Assembly (NCBI GenBank): GCA_038396605.1 | Contig: CP121690.1 | Span: forward strand, 1,768,500 to 1,832,499 | DNA length: 64,000 bases | Source: Eubacteriales bacterium mix99 | Lineage (GTDB): Bacteria > Bacillota > Clostridia > Caldicoprobacterales > DTU083 | Direction: 5' to 3' | Shown here: in pieces, positions 35,079-44,587 of the stretch | How positions within the stretch are numbered: position 1 is the stretch's first letter | Layout of the letters: each line of letters begins with the position of its first letter | The notes under the pieces: generated by a model | The model's input: only the letters and a program-made list of their open reading frames with translations | Told to the model about the DNA's origin: nothing | Database searches by the model: none | Made by a program: the position numbers and the translations under genes

Positions 35079-37721
35079 ATGTCAGACATAGTGAAAAAAA
35101 TCAAGTATGCGATGAGTCTGAGGACTCCACAGGAGGAAGCGCTCTCCTACCTCGACGCCATCAGCTCTCATTGTGATTACAAGAAAGCCAATAAGGAAAC
35201 CGTTGAGAAAGCCGCAACTGAATACTGTGAAAAACAGCGCAGGATTCAATCGGAATTTAACTTTCCTTCTTTCTGCTATGCAATGGCCACCGGCATAGGG
35301 AAAACACGTCTTATGGGAGCGTGCATCTATTACCTGTACAAAACAAAGGGATATAAGCATTTCTTCATCCTCGCCCCCGGCAGTACGATTTATGACAAGT
35401 TCCGCAAGGAATCCAATCCGAATCATCCGAAGTATATCTTCAAGGGGCTTGAATCGGAAATGGGAAAGCCGAAAGTTTATGACGGCGAGAATTACGATAC
35501 ATATCCCGTGAAATTTGAGCAGATGACGCTGAGTATAGAAAAGGCCTCCGAGATACAACTCTTCATTTTTAATATCGGAAAGATATTCAACAGTAAGACG
35601 GATGTGCAGTTCAATTTCCACAAGTTTAAGGAAACGCTCGGCGCTTCCTTTGCGGATGTGCTGGCGCAGTTTGATGACCTTGTGATATGCATGGACGAGG
35701 CTCACCGCTACTATGCTCCCGCTTCCATGAAAGCCATCAATTATCTGAAGCCTGTTCTCGGACTTGAATTCACCGCCACGCCAAAGTCAACATCCAATGT
35801 CATATACGCTTATGATCTTGCAAGAGGCGCTGTCGAAGGATACCTCAAGATTCCTGTCGTTATGGGCCGCTCAAACATGGCGGGTTACAGCCAGAATGAT
35901 ATTGAGGAAATGAAGATCCGTGATGGTCTTACCCTTCATGAACACCGCAAGACCGTTTTGAAACAATATTGCAGCGACAACGGACTGGATTATGTGAAAC
36001 CTATTGTACTGATTGCCTGTAAGGACACCGACCATGCCAAGAAAATCCGTGCCCTCATAGACAGTGACGATTTCCAGAATGGTAAATACAAGGGTAAGGT
36101 AATAGAAATTCACTCCAAGCAGACCGGTGAGGAGTCAGATGAAAACATCCGTCTTCTGCTCTCCATAGAAAGCAACGCTAACCCGGTGGAGATTGTTCTG
36201 CACGTATATAAGTTGAAGGAAGGCTGGGATGTCAACAATCTGTTCACCATTATCCCGCTGAATGCCGCAAAGAGTGATATTCTGGCTATGCAGACAATAG
36301 GCCGCGGTCTGAGACTTCCGTTCGGCGAACAAACAGGCAATGAAGACCTCGACACGCTCGATATTGTGGCGCATGACCACTACAGGGAACTTGTTGATGA
36401 AATCAAAAGCAGTGATATCTTCCGTTACCGTGACCTTGATAAGACAGCTGTCGAGCCGATAGAGTCAGTGGATGTTTCCAGTTCCGTTGACGACGGACAG
36501 CTTACTCTGTTTGACGTTGCCATGACCGCGTCCGGCGTAAAGACTTTTGCTGAAGTGAGCACTACAAAGACGCAGCTTGAAATCTATCAGGAATACGTCA
36601 AAACATTCATGGCTTCCCAGCGCAAAACAAAGCCGGAAAACGATAATCAGATGTCGATATCCGACTTCATTCCCGGCGTGGAACCAGATAATACGCCAAC
36701 AGAAGATACTGCCCTTTCACAGCCGCAGACTTCCCTGAAATCAGGTAAGCAGCCTTTGAGCAAAGAGGAATTTGTGAAGGCTGTGAAAGAATATTCCGCC
36801 AAGGCAATCTCTGTCCCCAAGATTCTCGTGCAAACGACCTCGGAGGTGAAATTCAACCGTTTTGAAGTTAAACGCACAATACCTGATTTTGAAGTGGCAA
36901 TGGCAAAAATCGAGCGTTTCGACGCCGTCAACCAGCAGCTTCTGACAGCTGTCGACGCCCAGATACTTGAGGTCAACGATTCGCTGAACACGCTCGCCTG
37001 TATGCTGCTGGATTTAATCAGCGAACTGTCTTATGACGACGCTGACTTCGTTATTGATGTAGTGGAACAATATCTCAGCCAGATTCCGGGTGACGAGGAG
37101 GACAAACGCAGAATCGTCCGCCGCTATGCCACTCTGATTGTCTCTGACATCCGCCAGCAGATTTATGAGCATATGGACAAAACGACGCAGGATATCCACA
37201 TTATTCAGAAGGATCTGATTCTGTTCCGCAAATTTGTGAAGAATGTCAAAGAGGATGGCAAAGTAAGATTCGACAAGCCGTTCTCCGACAAGAGCAATAT
37301 CAAACAATATCTGTTTACAGGCTATAAGAAGTCCTATTATCCTTCGAACGCCTTTGACAGTGACACGGAAAGGTTGTTCTCCATCATTCTGGAGGAAGAC
37401 CCGGATGTCATACGCTGGATAAAACCTCCGCTGAACCAGCTCGGTCTGTTCTGGAAGGCAGGTCAGCAGTATAACCCGGATTTTCTGGTGGAAACTTTCT
37501 CCGGTAAATTCATGGTCGAGGTCAAGGCCTTAAACGAGGTGAATTCAGAAGAGGTTATCTCAAAAGCCAGGGAAGGAACCAAATGGTGCCGGTTTGCATC
37601 AACAGCCGACCCGGACCATAAAAAATGGGAGTACAAGCTTATATCGGATGATAATATACATCCCGGGAACACCTGCAAGTATACGCTTGGCACCGCCCAC
37701 GCAGTGAAGGAGGAATCATAA
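35079..37721 (+). CDS. Type III restriction Res-like helicase-endonuclease
   Basis: 880 residues. SF2 motifs: FCYAMATGIGKTRLMGA (I), VICMDEAHRYY (II), GLEFTATPKS (III), and TIGRGLRLPFG (VI). The C-terminus has the PD-(D/E)xK pattern NPDFLVETFSGKFMVEVKAL, the nuclease of Res subunits. A linker of about residue 470-570 is rich in Ser, Thr and Pro. Start codon follows the Mod stop without a gap, and the last base is shared with the start of drmA, so it is embedded in the operon. It probably cuts unmodified DNA together with the Mod protein. Not a standard DISARM component. Confidence 0.88.
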   Translation: MSDIVKKIKYAMSLRTPQEEALSYLDAISSHCDYKKANKETVEKAATEYCEKQRRIQSEFNFPSFCYAMATGIGKTRLMGACIYYLYKTKGYKHFFILAPGSTIYDKFRKESNPNHPKYIFKGLESEMGKPKVYDGENYDTYPVKFEQMTLSIEKASEIQLFIFNIGKIFNSKTDVQFNFHKFKETLGASFADVLAQFDDLVICMDEAHRYYAPASMKAINYLKPVLGLEFTATPKSTSNVIYAYDLARGAVEGYLKIPVVMGRSNMAGYSQNDIEEMKIRDGLTLHEHRKTVLKQYCSDNGLDYVKPIVLIACKDTDHAKKIRALIDSDDFQNGKYKGKVIEIHSKQTGEESDENIRLLLSIESNANPVEIVLHVYKLKEGWDVNNLFTIIPLNAAKSDILAMQTIGRGLRLPFGEQTGNEDLDTLDIVAHDHYRELVDEIKSSDIFRYRDLDKTAVEPIESVDVSSSVDDGQLTLFDVAMTASGVKTFAEVSTTKTQLEIYQEYVKTFMASQRKTKPENDNQMSISDFIPGVEPDNTPTEDTALSQPQTSLKSGKQPLSKEEFVKAVKEYSAKAISVPKILVQTTSEVKFNRFEVKRTIPDFEVAMAKIERFDAVNQQLLTAVDAQILEVNDSLNTLACMLLDLISELSYDDADFVIDVVEQYLSQIPGDEEDKRRIVRRYATLIVSDIRQQIYEHMDKTTQDIHIIQKDLILFRKFVKNVKEDGKVRFDKPFSDKSNIKQYLFTGYKKSYYPSNAFDSDTERLFSIILEEDPDVIRWIKPPLNQLGLFWKAGQQYNPDFLVETFSGKFMVEVKALNEVNSEEVISKAREGTKWCRFASTADPDHKKWEYKLISDDNIHPGNTCKYTLGTAHAVKEES

Positions 37722-40700
37722 TGGCTGACAGATTCAAATATTCAGAAGTCAGACAGAAAATCATAGATGCCATAAGAACCGATCTCATCGGACCCAAGTC
37801 TGAAAATGAGGTTCTGGATGAGAACCCAAGGTATGCATATCTTGTCGGCATGCTTGATTCACAGAATAAAGATAATAATTCATCCAGTGCTGGCGAACAG
37901 GAAGTCGATACAGATATCGCCTACGAGGATGGTGAGGATTTTACTGCCGGTGAAGACGATGATAATGAACCGGTTTCCACAACTCATTTCCAGCTACCCT
38001 CATCAATCGGAATCAGTTTCTATATACAGAGCGATACAAAAAGCATTAATCTGGATATAAACTGGGGAGACTATGCAAAGTCATCCGAAAAGTACACTGG
38101 TAAGGACGGGAAAGAACACAGCCGTGCAGTTTACACCCGGCATCCAATGAATGAAACATTGCGAATCAATTTCCGAGAATTTACGCGTACGAAGGATTAC
38201 CAACTTGTCTGCGATTCGAATGTTCATGTCCATGCTTCCCGCATTTCTCTGAAAGGCGGCTATTCTCTCGTAACGGCTTATGTCATTAACAAGAGAAGCA
38301 ATCCGGCAAACAGTGCGGAAGCAATCATGTTCCAAGTGGGAATCAAGGCGTATTCGGAAGACGGTTCAGCTGCTTTTATTGCAGAACATATCTGCAGAAA
38401 AATACTTGCTGCAGATGAGTTTTATTTCGAACAGCGTCCAATTATGGGATGCGGACGCGGATGTGCGGTGGTATGGGAAGACCCTGTTGACGGTAGAACC
38501 ACTTATGTGAAATCCGACTTTATACCTGAATACGAATTTCCCGGAGTCAGCGCCGCACTTGATGGTTTTGACAAATTTTACTTTTCCACCTGCCTGATGT
38601 CTGTGAAATCAAAAAAGGCCCAAACCATTGGGAAACTCAACACACTCGCAGACTCTTATGAGCACTGGATAAATAAGGAATTAGCCGGGAACGCAAAAAT
38701 GGATGATACCGGTTTCAGCGATAAAATCGGCAACAAGGTTATATCCAGGTGCAGGGACGCATTGAGGCGAATTCGTGAAGGAATACATATCATTGAATCG
38801 GACGATACCTCGTTCGAAGCCTTCTGCTTCATGAACCGTGTTATATTTCTTCAGAACAGCATCAAGAATTACTCCAAGAAGCACGGTGCAGGTATTGAAT
38901 GCAATTTTCAGGACTTTATCGATCCAAGGAAACCTGAGAACAATTTCGGATGGCGTCCGTTCCAGATTGCTTTTATTCTTATGAACCTTGCAGGCATCGT
39001 TGATCCCAGACACCACGACCGTGAAGTTGTGGATCTCCTCTATTTTCCAACAGGCGGCGGCAAAACGGAAGCCTATCTCGGTCTCATGGCGTTTGTCATC
39101 GCAAACAGACGGCTCCGTGCCGGCGAAGGCGATAAATATAACCTCGACGGAGGCGTGACCATTATTCTGAGGTACACGCTCCGTCTGCTGACCACACAGC
39201 AGAGAGATCGTATTACAAAGATGGTGCTTGCCGCAGAAATGATACGCCGCCAGGCATATCCGATGTACGGCAGGGAACCTATCAGTATCGGCTTCTGGGT
39301 CGGAGATGGAGTTACTCCGAATAAATTTGATGAATTCAATGAAAAGCCGGATAACCCTTACGCAGCAAGAAGCGCAAGGAATCACGTGTACAAGCAGCTT
39401 CTCACCTGCCCGTTCTGCGGAAATCCTCTCAAGGAAGACAACTTTTACATTGATCCGGACAGAAAGTCCATTGATATTTATTGTTCTGACCGGGACTGCA
39501 AATTTTACAAGTACAGAAATGACCGGATTCCGATTCCTGTGTATCTGGTGGATGAAGAAATATATTCCAAATGTCCAACCATCATTTTGTCTACTGTGGA
39601 TAAATTTGCAAGACTGCCATGGGATGTCAGCACAAACGCCCTGTTTGGCCGCATTGACCGCAAATGCAGCCGCGACGGATATGTGGCTTACGGTGCAGCG
39701 CACAGTAAGCACAACAGGACGGCATCAACACTGACGAATGTACGGCCGTTCCTTCCGCCGGAACTTATTATTCAGGACGAGCTCCATCTTATCACCGGCC
39801 CTCTTGGAACGGTGTACGGTGCATATGAGACCATTATCGAAGATATGTGCACGCATGACGGGATAAAGCCGAAGTACGTGGTTTCGACAGCCACAATTAA
39901 AAATGCAGAGGCACAGACAAAGTGTCTTTATGCCAGGAGGAATACCACCCAGTTCCCGCCTAACGGATTTGAGATCGGTGACAGCTTCTTTATTAAGGAG
40001 ATACCCGTTAAAGATGATCCTTTCAGAAAATATGTGGGTGTCTGCGCTCCCGGTCAGTCAGTGAAAACAGCATTGTTAAGGGTATACGCAATTATCCTTC
40101 AGGCAGCATACACGTTCTCCCTGCAGGAAAAATATAAAGATGTGATTGACCCCTATTATTCCCTTGTCGGGTATTTCAACAGTATCCGTGAGCTTGGCGG
40201 TGCCGTGAGGCTTCTCCAGGACGATATTCCGAAGAGAATATACAGGATCAAGAACAAATATCATTTGGACAAGCAGCGTTATCTCAACCGCAACGTGGAA
40301 ATAACATCACGCATGTCATCGTATAAAATCCCGGAGAAGCTCAATCAGCTTGAGACTACATACGAGTCAAGGGATTGTCTTGATACTGCCGTCGCCACAA
40401 ACATGATTGCTGTCGGTATGGATGTTGATCGTCTGGGACTTATGGTCGTTACCGGTCAGCCTAAGCAGAATTCAGAATACATCCAGGCGACAAGCCGTAT
40501 CGGTCGTGCTTTTCCCGGATTGGTGGTCACCCTGTACAACGCATACCGGCCGCGTGATTTGTCACATTACGAGAATTTTACAGGTTATCATTCCCAGATT
40601 TACAGATTCGTGGAGGGCACAACTGCGACTCCTTTCTCTGCCAGAGCAAGGGATCGTGTCATGCATGCCCTAGTAATCTCTGCAATACGGCTTAGCTATC

Positions 40701-41032
40701 CTGAAATGGCAGACAATGCTGATGCGGCTGATATTGGATCGTTATCTGATGAACAGCTTGACTCGGTGAAAAAGCTGATCATCGACAGGCTGAATATCAT
40801 TAAGCCGTCTGCCAAGGCAGATGCCGAAGAGGAAATAGACCGGTTTATCGACTGGTGGAAACTGCAGGCTGCACAGACAAAGCCGCTTCGTTACTATGTC
40901 GTGAAGACTGACAGGTACAGCAGGTTGATGAATCCCTATGAACTTCCGAGCAATGATAACGAGAAAGCTACTTTGCGTTCCATGCGTGAAGTTGAGAGTT
41001 CTGCAAATATGTTTTATTACACGGAGGAATGA
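37721..41032 (+). CDS. drmA: DISARM helicase DrmA
   Basis: 1103 residues. The N-terminal third has no known motif and includes an acidic stretch near residue 45-87. The helicase core shows LLYFPTGGGKTEAYLGL (Walker A), IIQDELHLITGPLG (Walker B variant), VVSTATIKNA, and ATNMIAVGMDVDRLGLMVV with QATSRIGRAFPG (motif VI). A zinc ribbon (CPFCG and CSDRDC) is inserted near residue 563-600. This layout and the DUF1998 gene directly after it define DrmA. In known DISARM, DrmA with DrmB binds and loads on foreign DNA. It overlaps the Res gene by 1 bp. Confidence 0.9.
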   Translation: MADRFKYSEVRQKIIDAIRTDLIGPKSENEVLDENPRYAYLVGMLDSQNKDNNSSSAGEQEVDTDIAYEDGEDFTAGEDDDNEPVSTTHFQLPSSIGISFYIQSDTKSINLDINWGDYAKSSEKYTGKDGKEHSRAVYTRHPMNETLRINFREFTRTKDYQLVCDSNVHVHASRISLKGGYSLVTAYVINKRSNPANSAEAIMFQVGIKAYSEDGSAAFIAEHICRKILAADEFYFEQRPIMGCGRGCAVVWEDPVDGRTTYVKSDFIPEYEFPGVSAALDGFDKFYFSTCLMSVKSKKAQTIGKLNTLADSYEHWINKELAGNAKMDDTGFSDKIGNKVISRCRDALRRIREGIHIIESDDTSFEAFCFMNRVIFLQNSIKNYSKKHGAGIECNFQDFIDPRKPENNFGWRPFQIAFILMNLAGIVDPRHHDREVVDLLYFPTGGGKTEAYLGLMAFVIANRRLRAGEGDKYNLDGGVTIILRYTLRLLTTQQRDRITKMVLAAEMIRRQAYPMYGREPISIGFWVGDGVTPNKFDEFNEKPDNPYAARSARNHVYKQLLTCPFCGNPLKEDNFYIDPDRKSIDIYCSDRDCKFYKYRNDRIPIPVYLVDEEIYSKCPTIILSTVDKFARLPWDVSTNALFGRIDRKCSRDGYVAYGAAHSKHNRTASTLTNVRPFLPPELIIQDELHLITGPLGTVYGAYETIIEDMCTHDGIKPKYVVSTATIKNAEAQTKCLYARRNTTQFPPNGFEIGDSFFIKEIPVKDDPFRKYVGVCAPGQSVKTALLRVYAIILQAAYTFSLQEKYKDVIDPYYSLVGYFNSIRELGGAVRLLQDDIPKRIYRIKNKYHLDKQRYLNRNVEITSRMSSYKIPEKLNQLETTYESRDCLDTAVATNMIAVGMDVDRLGLMVVTGQPKQNSEYIQATSRIGRAFPGLVVTLYNAYRPRDLSHYENFTGYHSQIYRFVEGTTATPFSARARDRVMHALVISAIRLSYPEMADNADAADIGSLSDEQLDSVKKLIIDRLNIIKPSAKADAEEEIDRFIDWWKLQAAQTKPLRYYVVKTDRYSRLMNPYELPSNDNEKATLRSMREVESSANMFYYTEE

Positions 41033-41033
41033 A

Positions 41034-42785
41034 ATGACTGGATTTGATAATAACAAACTCGGCGAATTACGCCCGAATCAGATAATTACCACCTTCGGTC
41101 CTGGCTCGGTCGTGGATGCCGTCAAGGACTCGGTAACCATACTGGATATATCCTACTGGAAACAAAAAGGAAAAAAGATTATTGACGGCAGGCTTGCTTC
41201 CTACCTTGGGGTAGACTGCTTCTATATGCCACGTACAAGTTTCTCAGGTGATATACCTGTCGTGACATTCCCATACTGGCATGTTTGTTCCAATTTAAGA
41301 TGCGGCAAACTATTTGACGCAAGAAAAAATTTTGACCTTGACAAGTATTTAAAATACGGTGTCACGTGCCCTGAATGCCACCGCCCCGCATATCCATCCC
41401 GTTTCATTATCATATGTGAAAATGGGCACATGTCTGACTTTCCTTGGAAGTGGTGGGTTCACAGAGGCGATACCGACTGCAACGGTACATTAAAGATGTA
41501 TTCGACAGGAAACACATCCACACTCGCTGATATGTGGGTCGAATGTTCATGCGGTGCAAAGCGAAGCATGAGCGGAGCAACACAGAGAGAGAATTTTGAT
41601 GGCTTGACATGCCCCGGACATCATCCGTTCAGACCGAATGTGAAGAATCAGAGATGCGACAAGCCGATTATCCCGTCTCAGAGAGGTGCGTCGAATGTTT
41701 ACTTCGCTGTGAGCAGAAGTGCCATATCGATTCCTCCGTGGATTAATCCGCTTTATAACATGATTGATGAGCATCTAAGGGATATTGAGCTCGCAAAACA
41801 ACTCATGGGGGACGACGGTGTTACAAAGATATACGAGATGTATTTTGCCGCTTACACACGTGACGAATTCGACGAGGCTCTCGCCCGCCGCTTAAGCAAT
41901 ATAAAGGAGTTCACCGAAATCAAGCAGATGGAATACAACGCCATTACGCATCATAATGATCCGGCATATGAATCGAACAAGAAGCATTTCAAAGCTGAGG
42001 AAGACCCTCTGCCCGGATATTTGCAGAAATACTTCAGCAGGATTGTGCGCATCACCCGGCTTCGTGAAGTCAGGGTGCTACTCGGATTTACAAGAGTGGA
42101 CGCTCCAGATCCAGATGCCGATGAACAGGCAAATATCGTATATCTCAGCAAAGGAAGAACAGAACGCTGGCTTCCAGCTGCCGAAGTCAATGGTGAGGGA
42201 ATCTTTATAGAGTTTAATAAGGATACCCTTGTCCAGTGGCTGAATTCAGATAAGGTAAAAGCACTCTCTCAGAAATATTCCGATTCATACAAAGAATTCT
42301 GCGAATCCAAGGGATGGACGGTTACCGTACTTAGAAATGCAGTGTATGTGCTGATGCATACATTTGCTCACCTTATGATAAAGCAGATGTCCATGTCTTC
42401 AGGGTACTCCTCATCGGCGATCAGAGAAAGAATCTATTTCGGAGATAAAATGTCCGGCGTTCTCTTGTATACCGGGAGTTCTGATAAGGAAGGCTCATTA
42501 GGCGGTTTGGTTGAACTTGGAAACATCGACCAGATGACCAGCCTGATGAGAGGTGCGTTCCAAGAAGCACTTGTATGCACTAACGACCCGGAGTGTATGA
42601 ACAATCTTCCTGCAGGAAAAGACTCCAATGGTGCAGCGTGCCATTCCTGTTGCATGATTTCCGAAACTGCCTGTGAGAACGGGAACAGAATGCTTGACCG
42701 TGGTTTTGTCGTTCCTATCCCCGGTCGTGAAGAATGCGCATACTTTAAGGAATTGGTGAATGAACTATGTCAAGTGGAAATATAA
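41034..42785 (+). CDS. drmB: DISARM protein DrmB (DUF1998)
   Basis: 583 residues, starting MTGFDNNKLGELRPNQ one base after the drmA stop with ACGGAGGAA upstream. Cysteine pairs CGKLF/CPECHRP and CENGH, CSCGAK and the C-terminal cluster GAACHSCCMISETACE form zinc sites; the region HTFAHLMIKQMSMSSGYSSSAIRERIY is characteristic of DUF1998. DrmB acts as a complex with DrmA in DISARM. The end overlaps the drmC start by 19 bp. Found in all DISARM classes, so it is with drmA a core marker. Confidence 0.9.
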   Translation: MTGFDNNKLGELRPNQIITTFGPGSVVDAVKDSVTILDISYWKQKGKKIIDGRLASYLGVDCFYMPRTSFSGDIPVVTFPYWHVCSNLRCGKLFDARKNFDLDKYLKYGVTCPECHRPAYPSRFIIICENGHMSDFPWKWWVHRGDTDCNGTLKMYSTGNTSTLADMWVECSCGAKRSMSGATQRENFDGLTCPGHHPFRPNVKNQRCDKPIIPSQRGASNVYFAVSRSAISIPPWINPLYNMIDEHLRDIELAKQLMGDDGVTKIYEMYFAAYTRDEFDEALARRLSNIKEFTEIKQMEYNAITHHNDPAYESNKKHFKAEEDPLPGYLQKYFSRIVRITRLREVRVLLGFTRVDAPDPDADEQANIVYLSKGRTERWLPAAEVNGEGIFIEFNKDTLVQWLNSDKVKALSQKYSDSYKEFCESKGWTVTVLRNAVYVLMHTFAHLMIKQMSMSSGYSSSAIRERIYFGDKMSGVLLYTGSSDKEGSLGGLVELGNIDQMTSLMRGAFQEALVCTNDPECMNNLPAGKDSNGAACHSCCMISETACENGNRMLDRGFVVPIPGREECAYFKELVNELCQVEI

Positions 42786-43426
42786 GCAGGGAAATACTGC
42801 TGAACACTATAAAGGGTGATGCCAATAACGGAACTTCAAATTCAATCACACTTTTGAAGAGAAGTTTTCCCGCATTGACAAATGAACAATGCAGTGATAT
42901 CGCCGGACTCATAGCAAGTGCCATGAATACAAATGATACCGACAAAGTATCGCTTGTGGTTACCGCTCCACCGTCATTTGCAATAAAAGCGAGAACTACT
43001 ATGAATGTCGTTCAGTCGATGATAAACAGTGCCAACAGGAATATCCTGATTACAGGATATTCCATGTCATCGTACTTTTCCGACATTGTTGATACAATAA
43101 TTCAGAAAAGCCAAAGCGGTGTTTTTATAAAGTTTTATGTAAACGATATAGAGAACCAGATAGGGTTTGACAAGATATTACGATATAAAGGTCATTTTCT
43201 GAAAATATACAACTATCGTCAGTCCGAGGATCCCATGGCTGCCCTTCATGCCAAGGTGATATCCGTGGATCAGGAAAAAGCACTGATCACATCAGCAAAT
43301 TTATCCTACCACGGTCAACAGGGGAATATAGAACTTGGTACTTTAGTCGAATCGAAAAACATAACGAAACAGATAGATGATGTTTTCACGAAGCTTATTT
43401 TTGCGAAAGTGTTTAATGAGGTTTAA
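42767..43426 (+). CDS. drmC: DISARM phospholipase D-like protein DrmC
   Basis: 219 residues. The single HKD motif HAKVISVDQEKALITSANLS, near residue 163-182, is that of PLD-superfamily nucleases and phosphodiesterases. In DISARM DrmC is accessory and may be a nuclease. It overlaps drmB by 19 bp, so translation is coupled. The downstream Vsr gene starts 71 bp later and is the last of the operon. Confidence 0.9.
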   Translation: MSSGNISREILLNTIKGDANNGTSNSITLLKRSFPALTNEQCSDIAGLIASAMNTNDTDKVSLVVTAPPSFAIKARTTMNVVQSMINSANRNILITGYSMSSYFSDIVDTIIQKSQSGVFIKFYVNDIENQIGFDKILRYKGHFLKIYNYRQSEDPMAALHAKVISVDQEKALITSANLSYHGQQGNIELGTLVESKNITKQIDDVFTKLIFAKVFNEV

Positions 43427-43497
43427 CTGGTATATGTCAGCGATTCCTGTTTGCAATCGCTGAACAGCCATGCAAAAATTTTGAAGCGGGTGATCAT

Positions 43498-43929
43498 ATG
43501 CCGGATGTCATGACAAAAAAGCAACGAAGTTATAATATGTCACGTATCAGAGGTAAGAATACCAAGCCGGAGGAACTTATCAGGAAATATCTGTTTGCAC
43601 AGGGATATAGATATAGAAAAAATGACAAGCGCTATCCCGGCAAGCCGGATATCGTACTGCCGAAATACCATACCATTGTCTTAGTACACGGATGTTTCTG
43701 GCATCAGCACCCCGGATGCAAGGCTGCCCGGATTCCCGAAACAAACAGGGGGTTCTGGGCTGATAAGTTTGAAAAAAATGTCAGGCGTGACAAGGCTGAA
43801 AAACAGCAGCTTGAAGATATGGGCTGGCACGTAATTGTGGTATGGGAGTGTGAACTTTCAAACAAGGAGAAACGAGAGGAACGGCTTGCTGCTCTTGTGG
43901 AAGAAATCGAAGAATGTCACAGATTTTGA
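43498..43929 (+). CDS. vsr: Very-short-patch mismatch endonuclease (Vsr)
   Basis: 143 residues. MTKKQRSYNMSRIRGKNTKPEE, RYRKNDKRYPGKPDIVLPKYHTIVLVHGCFWHQHPGCK and WHVIVVWECEL are the family core with the catalytic Asp of PDIV and the zinc-site HxH/C residues. It nicks at T:G mismatches that arise when 5-methylcytosine is deaminated, and so normally accompanies a C5 methyltransferase, here the gene at 29558 at the other end of the operon. It is not a standard DISARM gene. Confidence 0.92.
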   Translation: MPDVMTKKQRSYNMSRIRGKNTKPEELIRKYLFAQGYRYRKNDKRYPGKPDIVLPKYHTIVLVHGCFWHQHPGCKAARIPETNRGFWADKFEKNVRRDKAEKQQLEDMGWHVIVVWECELSNKEKREERLAALVEEIEECHRF

Positions 43930-43976
43930 ATTATCTAAACCCTGCCGTTCTGGCAGAAGACGGACTGGGTTGCCTT

Positions 43977-44029
43977 TTAACGATTATCCGAAATAGCAAC
44001 CATTAACGATTACCTCTTACAATCGTTAA
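43977..44029. repeat. TTAACGATT repeats after vsr
   Basis: TTAACGATTA occurs at 43977-43986 and 44003-44012, and inverted as AATCGTTAA at 44021-44029. Could be a protein-binding site or a remnant; no gene seen in 43930-44199. Confidence 0.5.
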
Positions 44030-44071
44030 CAGGCGTTCAACGCCGGCAAAGCAAGCCGGGTTGAGCGCCTG
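44030..44071. terminator. Strong hairpin at the end of the defence operon
   Basis: CAGGCGTTCAAC-GC-CGGC pairs with GCCGG-GTTGAGCGCCTG around an AAAGCAA loop. No long T run follows, so Rho-independent termination is uncertain; it may be a bidirectional barrier between the vsr gene and the convergent XRE gene. Confidence 0.5.
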
Positions 44072-44199
44072 TTCTGTATTGCGGAAGAAAAACGGATTAT
44101 AAAAAATGCTATGCACAGCCGATTGATGACTCGCGTACAACTTTGGCCGGTATCCTCCTGTTCTCAAATCAATTCGGAATAGCGTCATACGCCTTGCAT

Positions 44200-44451
44200 T
44201 TACTTGAACAGAAGTAATTGGCTCGGATCAACATCCAGAGCCTTCGCAATCTTGTAGATAGCAATGATGGACATGCCATAGGAAGATGTACTTTCAATAT
44301 GACTGATCGTGGTATAGCTTAAATCAGCTTTTTCAGCAAGTTCATTTTGGCTGAGGCCCCGCTGCTTTCTGAAAAATTGAATTTTGAAACCGATATTTTT
44401 AAGAAATTGCTTTTCTTCCTCTGTGTATGATTTGCTGTTAATTGGGGGCAC
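44200..44451 (-). CDS. XRE-family transcriptional regulator
   Basis: 83 residues from the GTG at 44451 behind GGAGGG at 6 nt; a longer ATG version (44514) reads through this site. The helix-turn-helix is IQFFRKQRGLSQNELAEKADLSYTTISHIESTSSYGM, followed by a short dimerisation helix (ALDVDPSQLLLF). It is divergent from the GGDEF gene and the intergenic promoter has a matching inverted repeat, so it probably represses itself or the neighbour. Confidence 0.85.
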   Translation of the reverse strand: MPPINSKSYTEEEKQFLKNIGFKIQFFRKQRGLSQNELAEKADLSYTTISHIESTSSYGMSIIAIYKIAKALDVDPSQLLLFK

Positions 44452-44504
44452 AGCAATCCCTCCAATCAGATAAAATCTTCTCTTATATTTTATCCAATAG
44501 AGAG

Positions 44505-44550
44505 TTGCAATCATACGCAGTATAGAGGTATAATATTGTAGTAATACTGC
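44505..44550 (+). promoter_or_regulatory. GGDEF-gene promoter with overlapping operator
   Basis: TTGCAA (44505-44510), 18-bp spacer, TATAAT (44529-44534). An inverted repeat GCAGTAT (44517-44523) / ATACTGC (44544-44550) flanks the -10, the likely binding site of the divergent XRE protein. Confidence 0.6.
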
Positions 44551-44587
44551 AAGTTACGACAAATAATAATGAAAACAGGAGTACATC

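Noticed and set aside
44003-44188. 61-residue minus-strand ORF
   Set aside because: It covers the long hairpin and repeats and has no supported start or motif.
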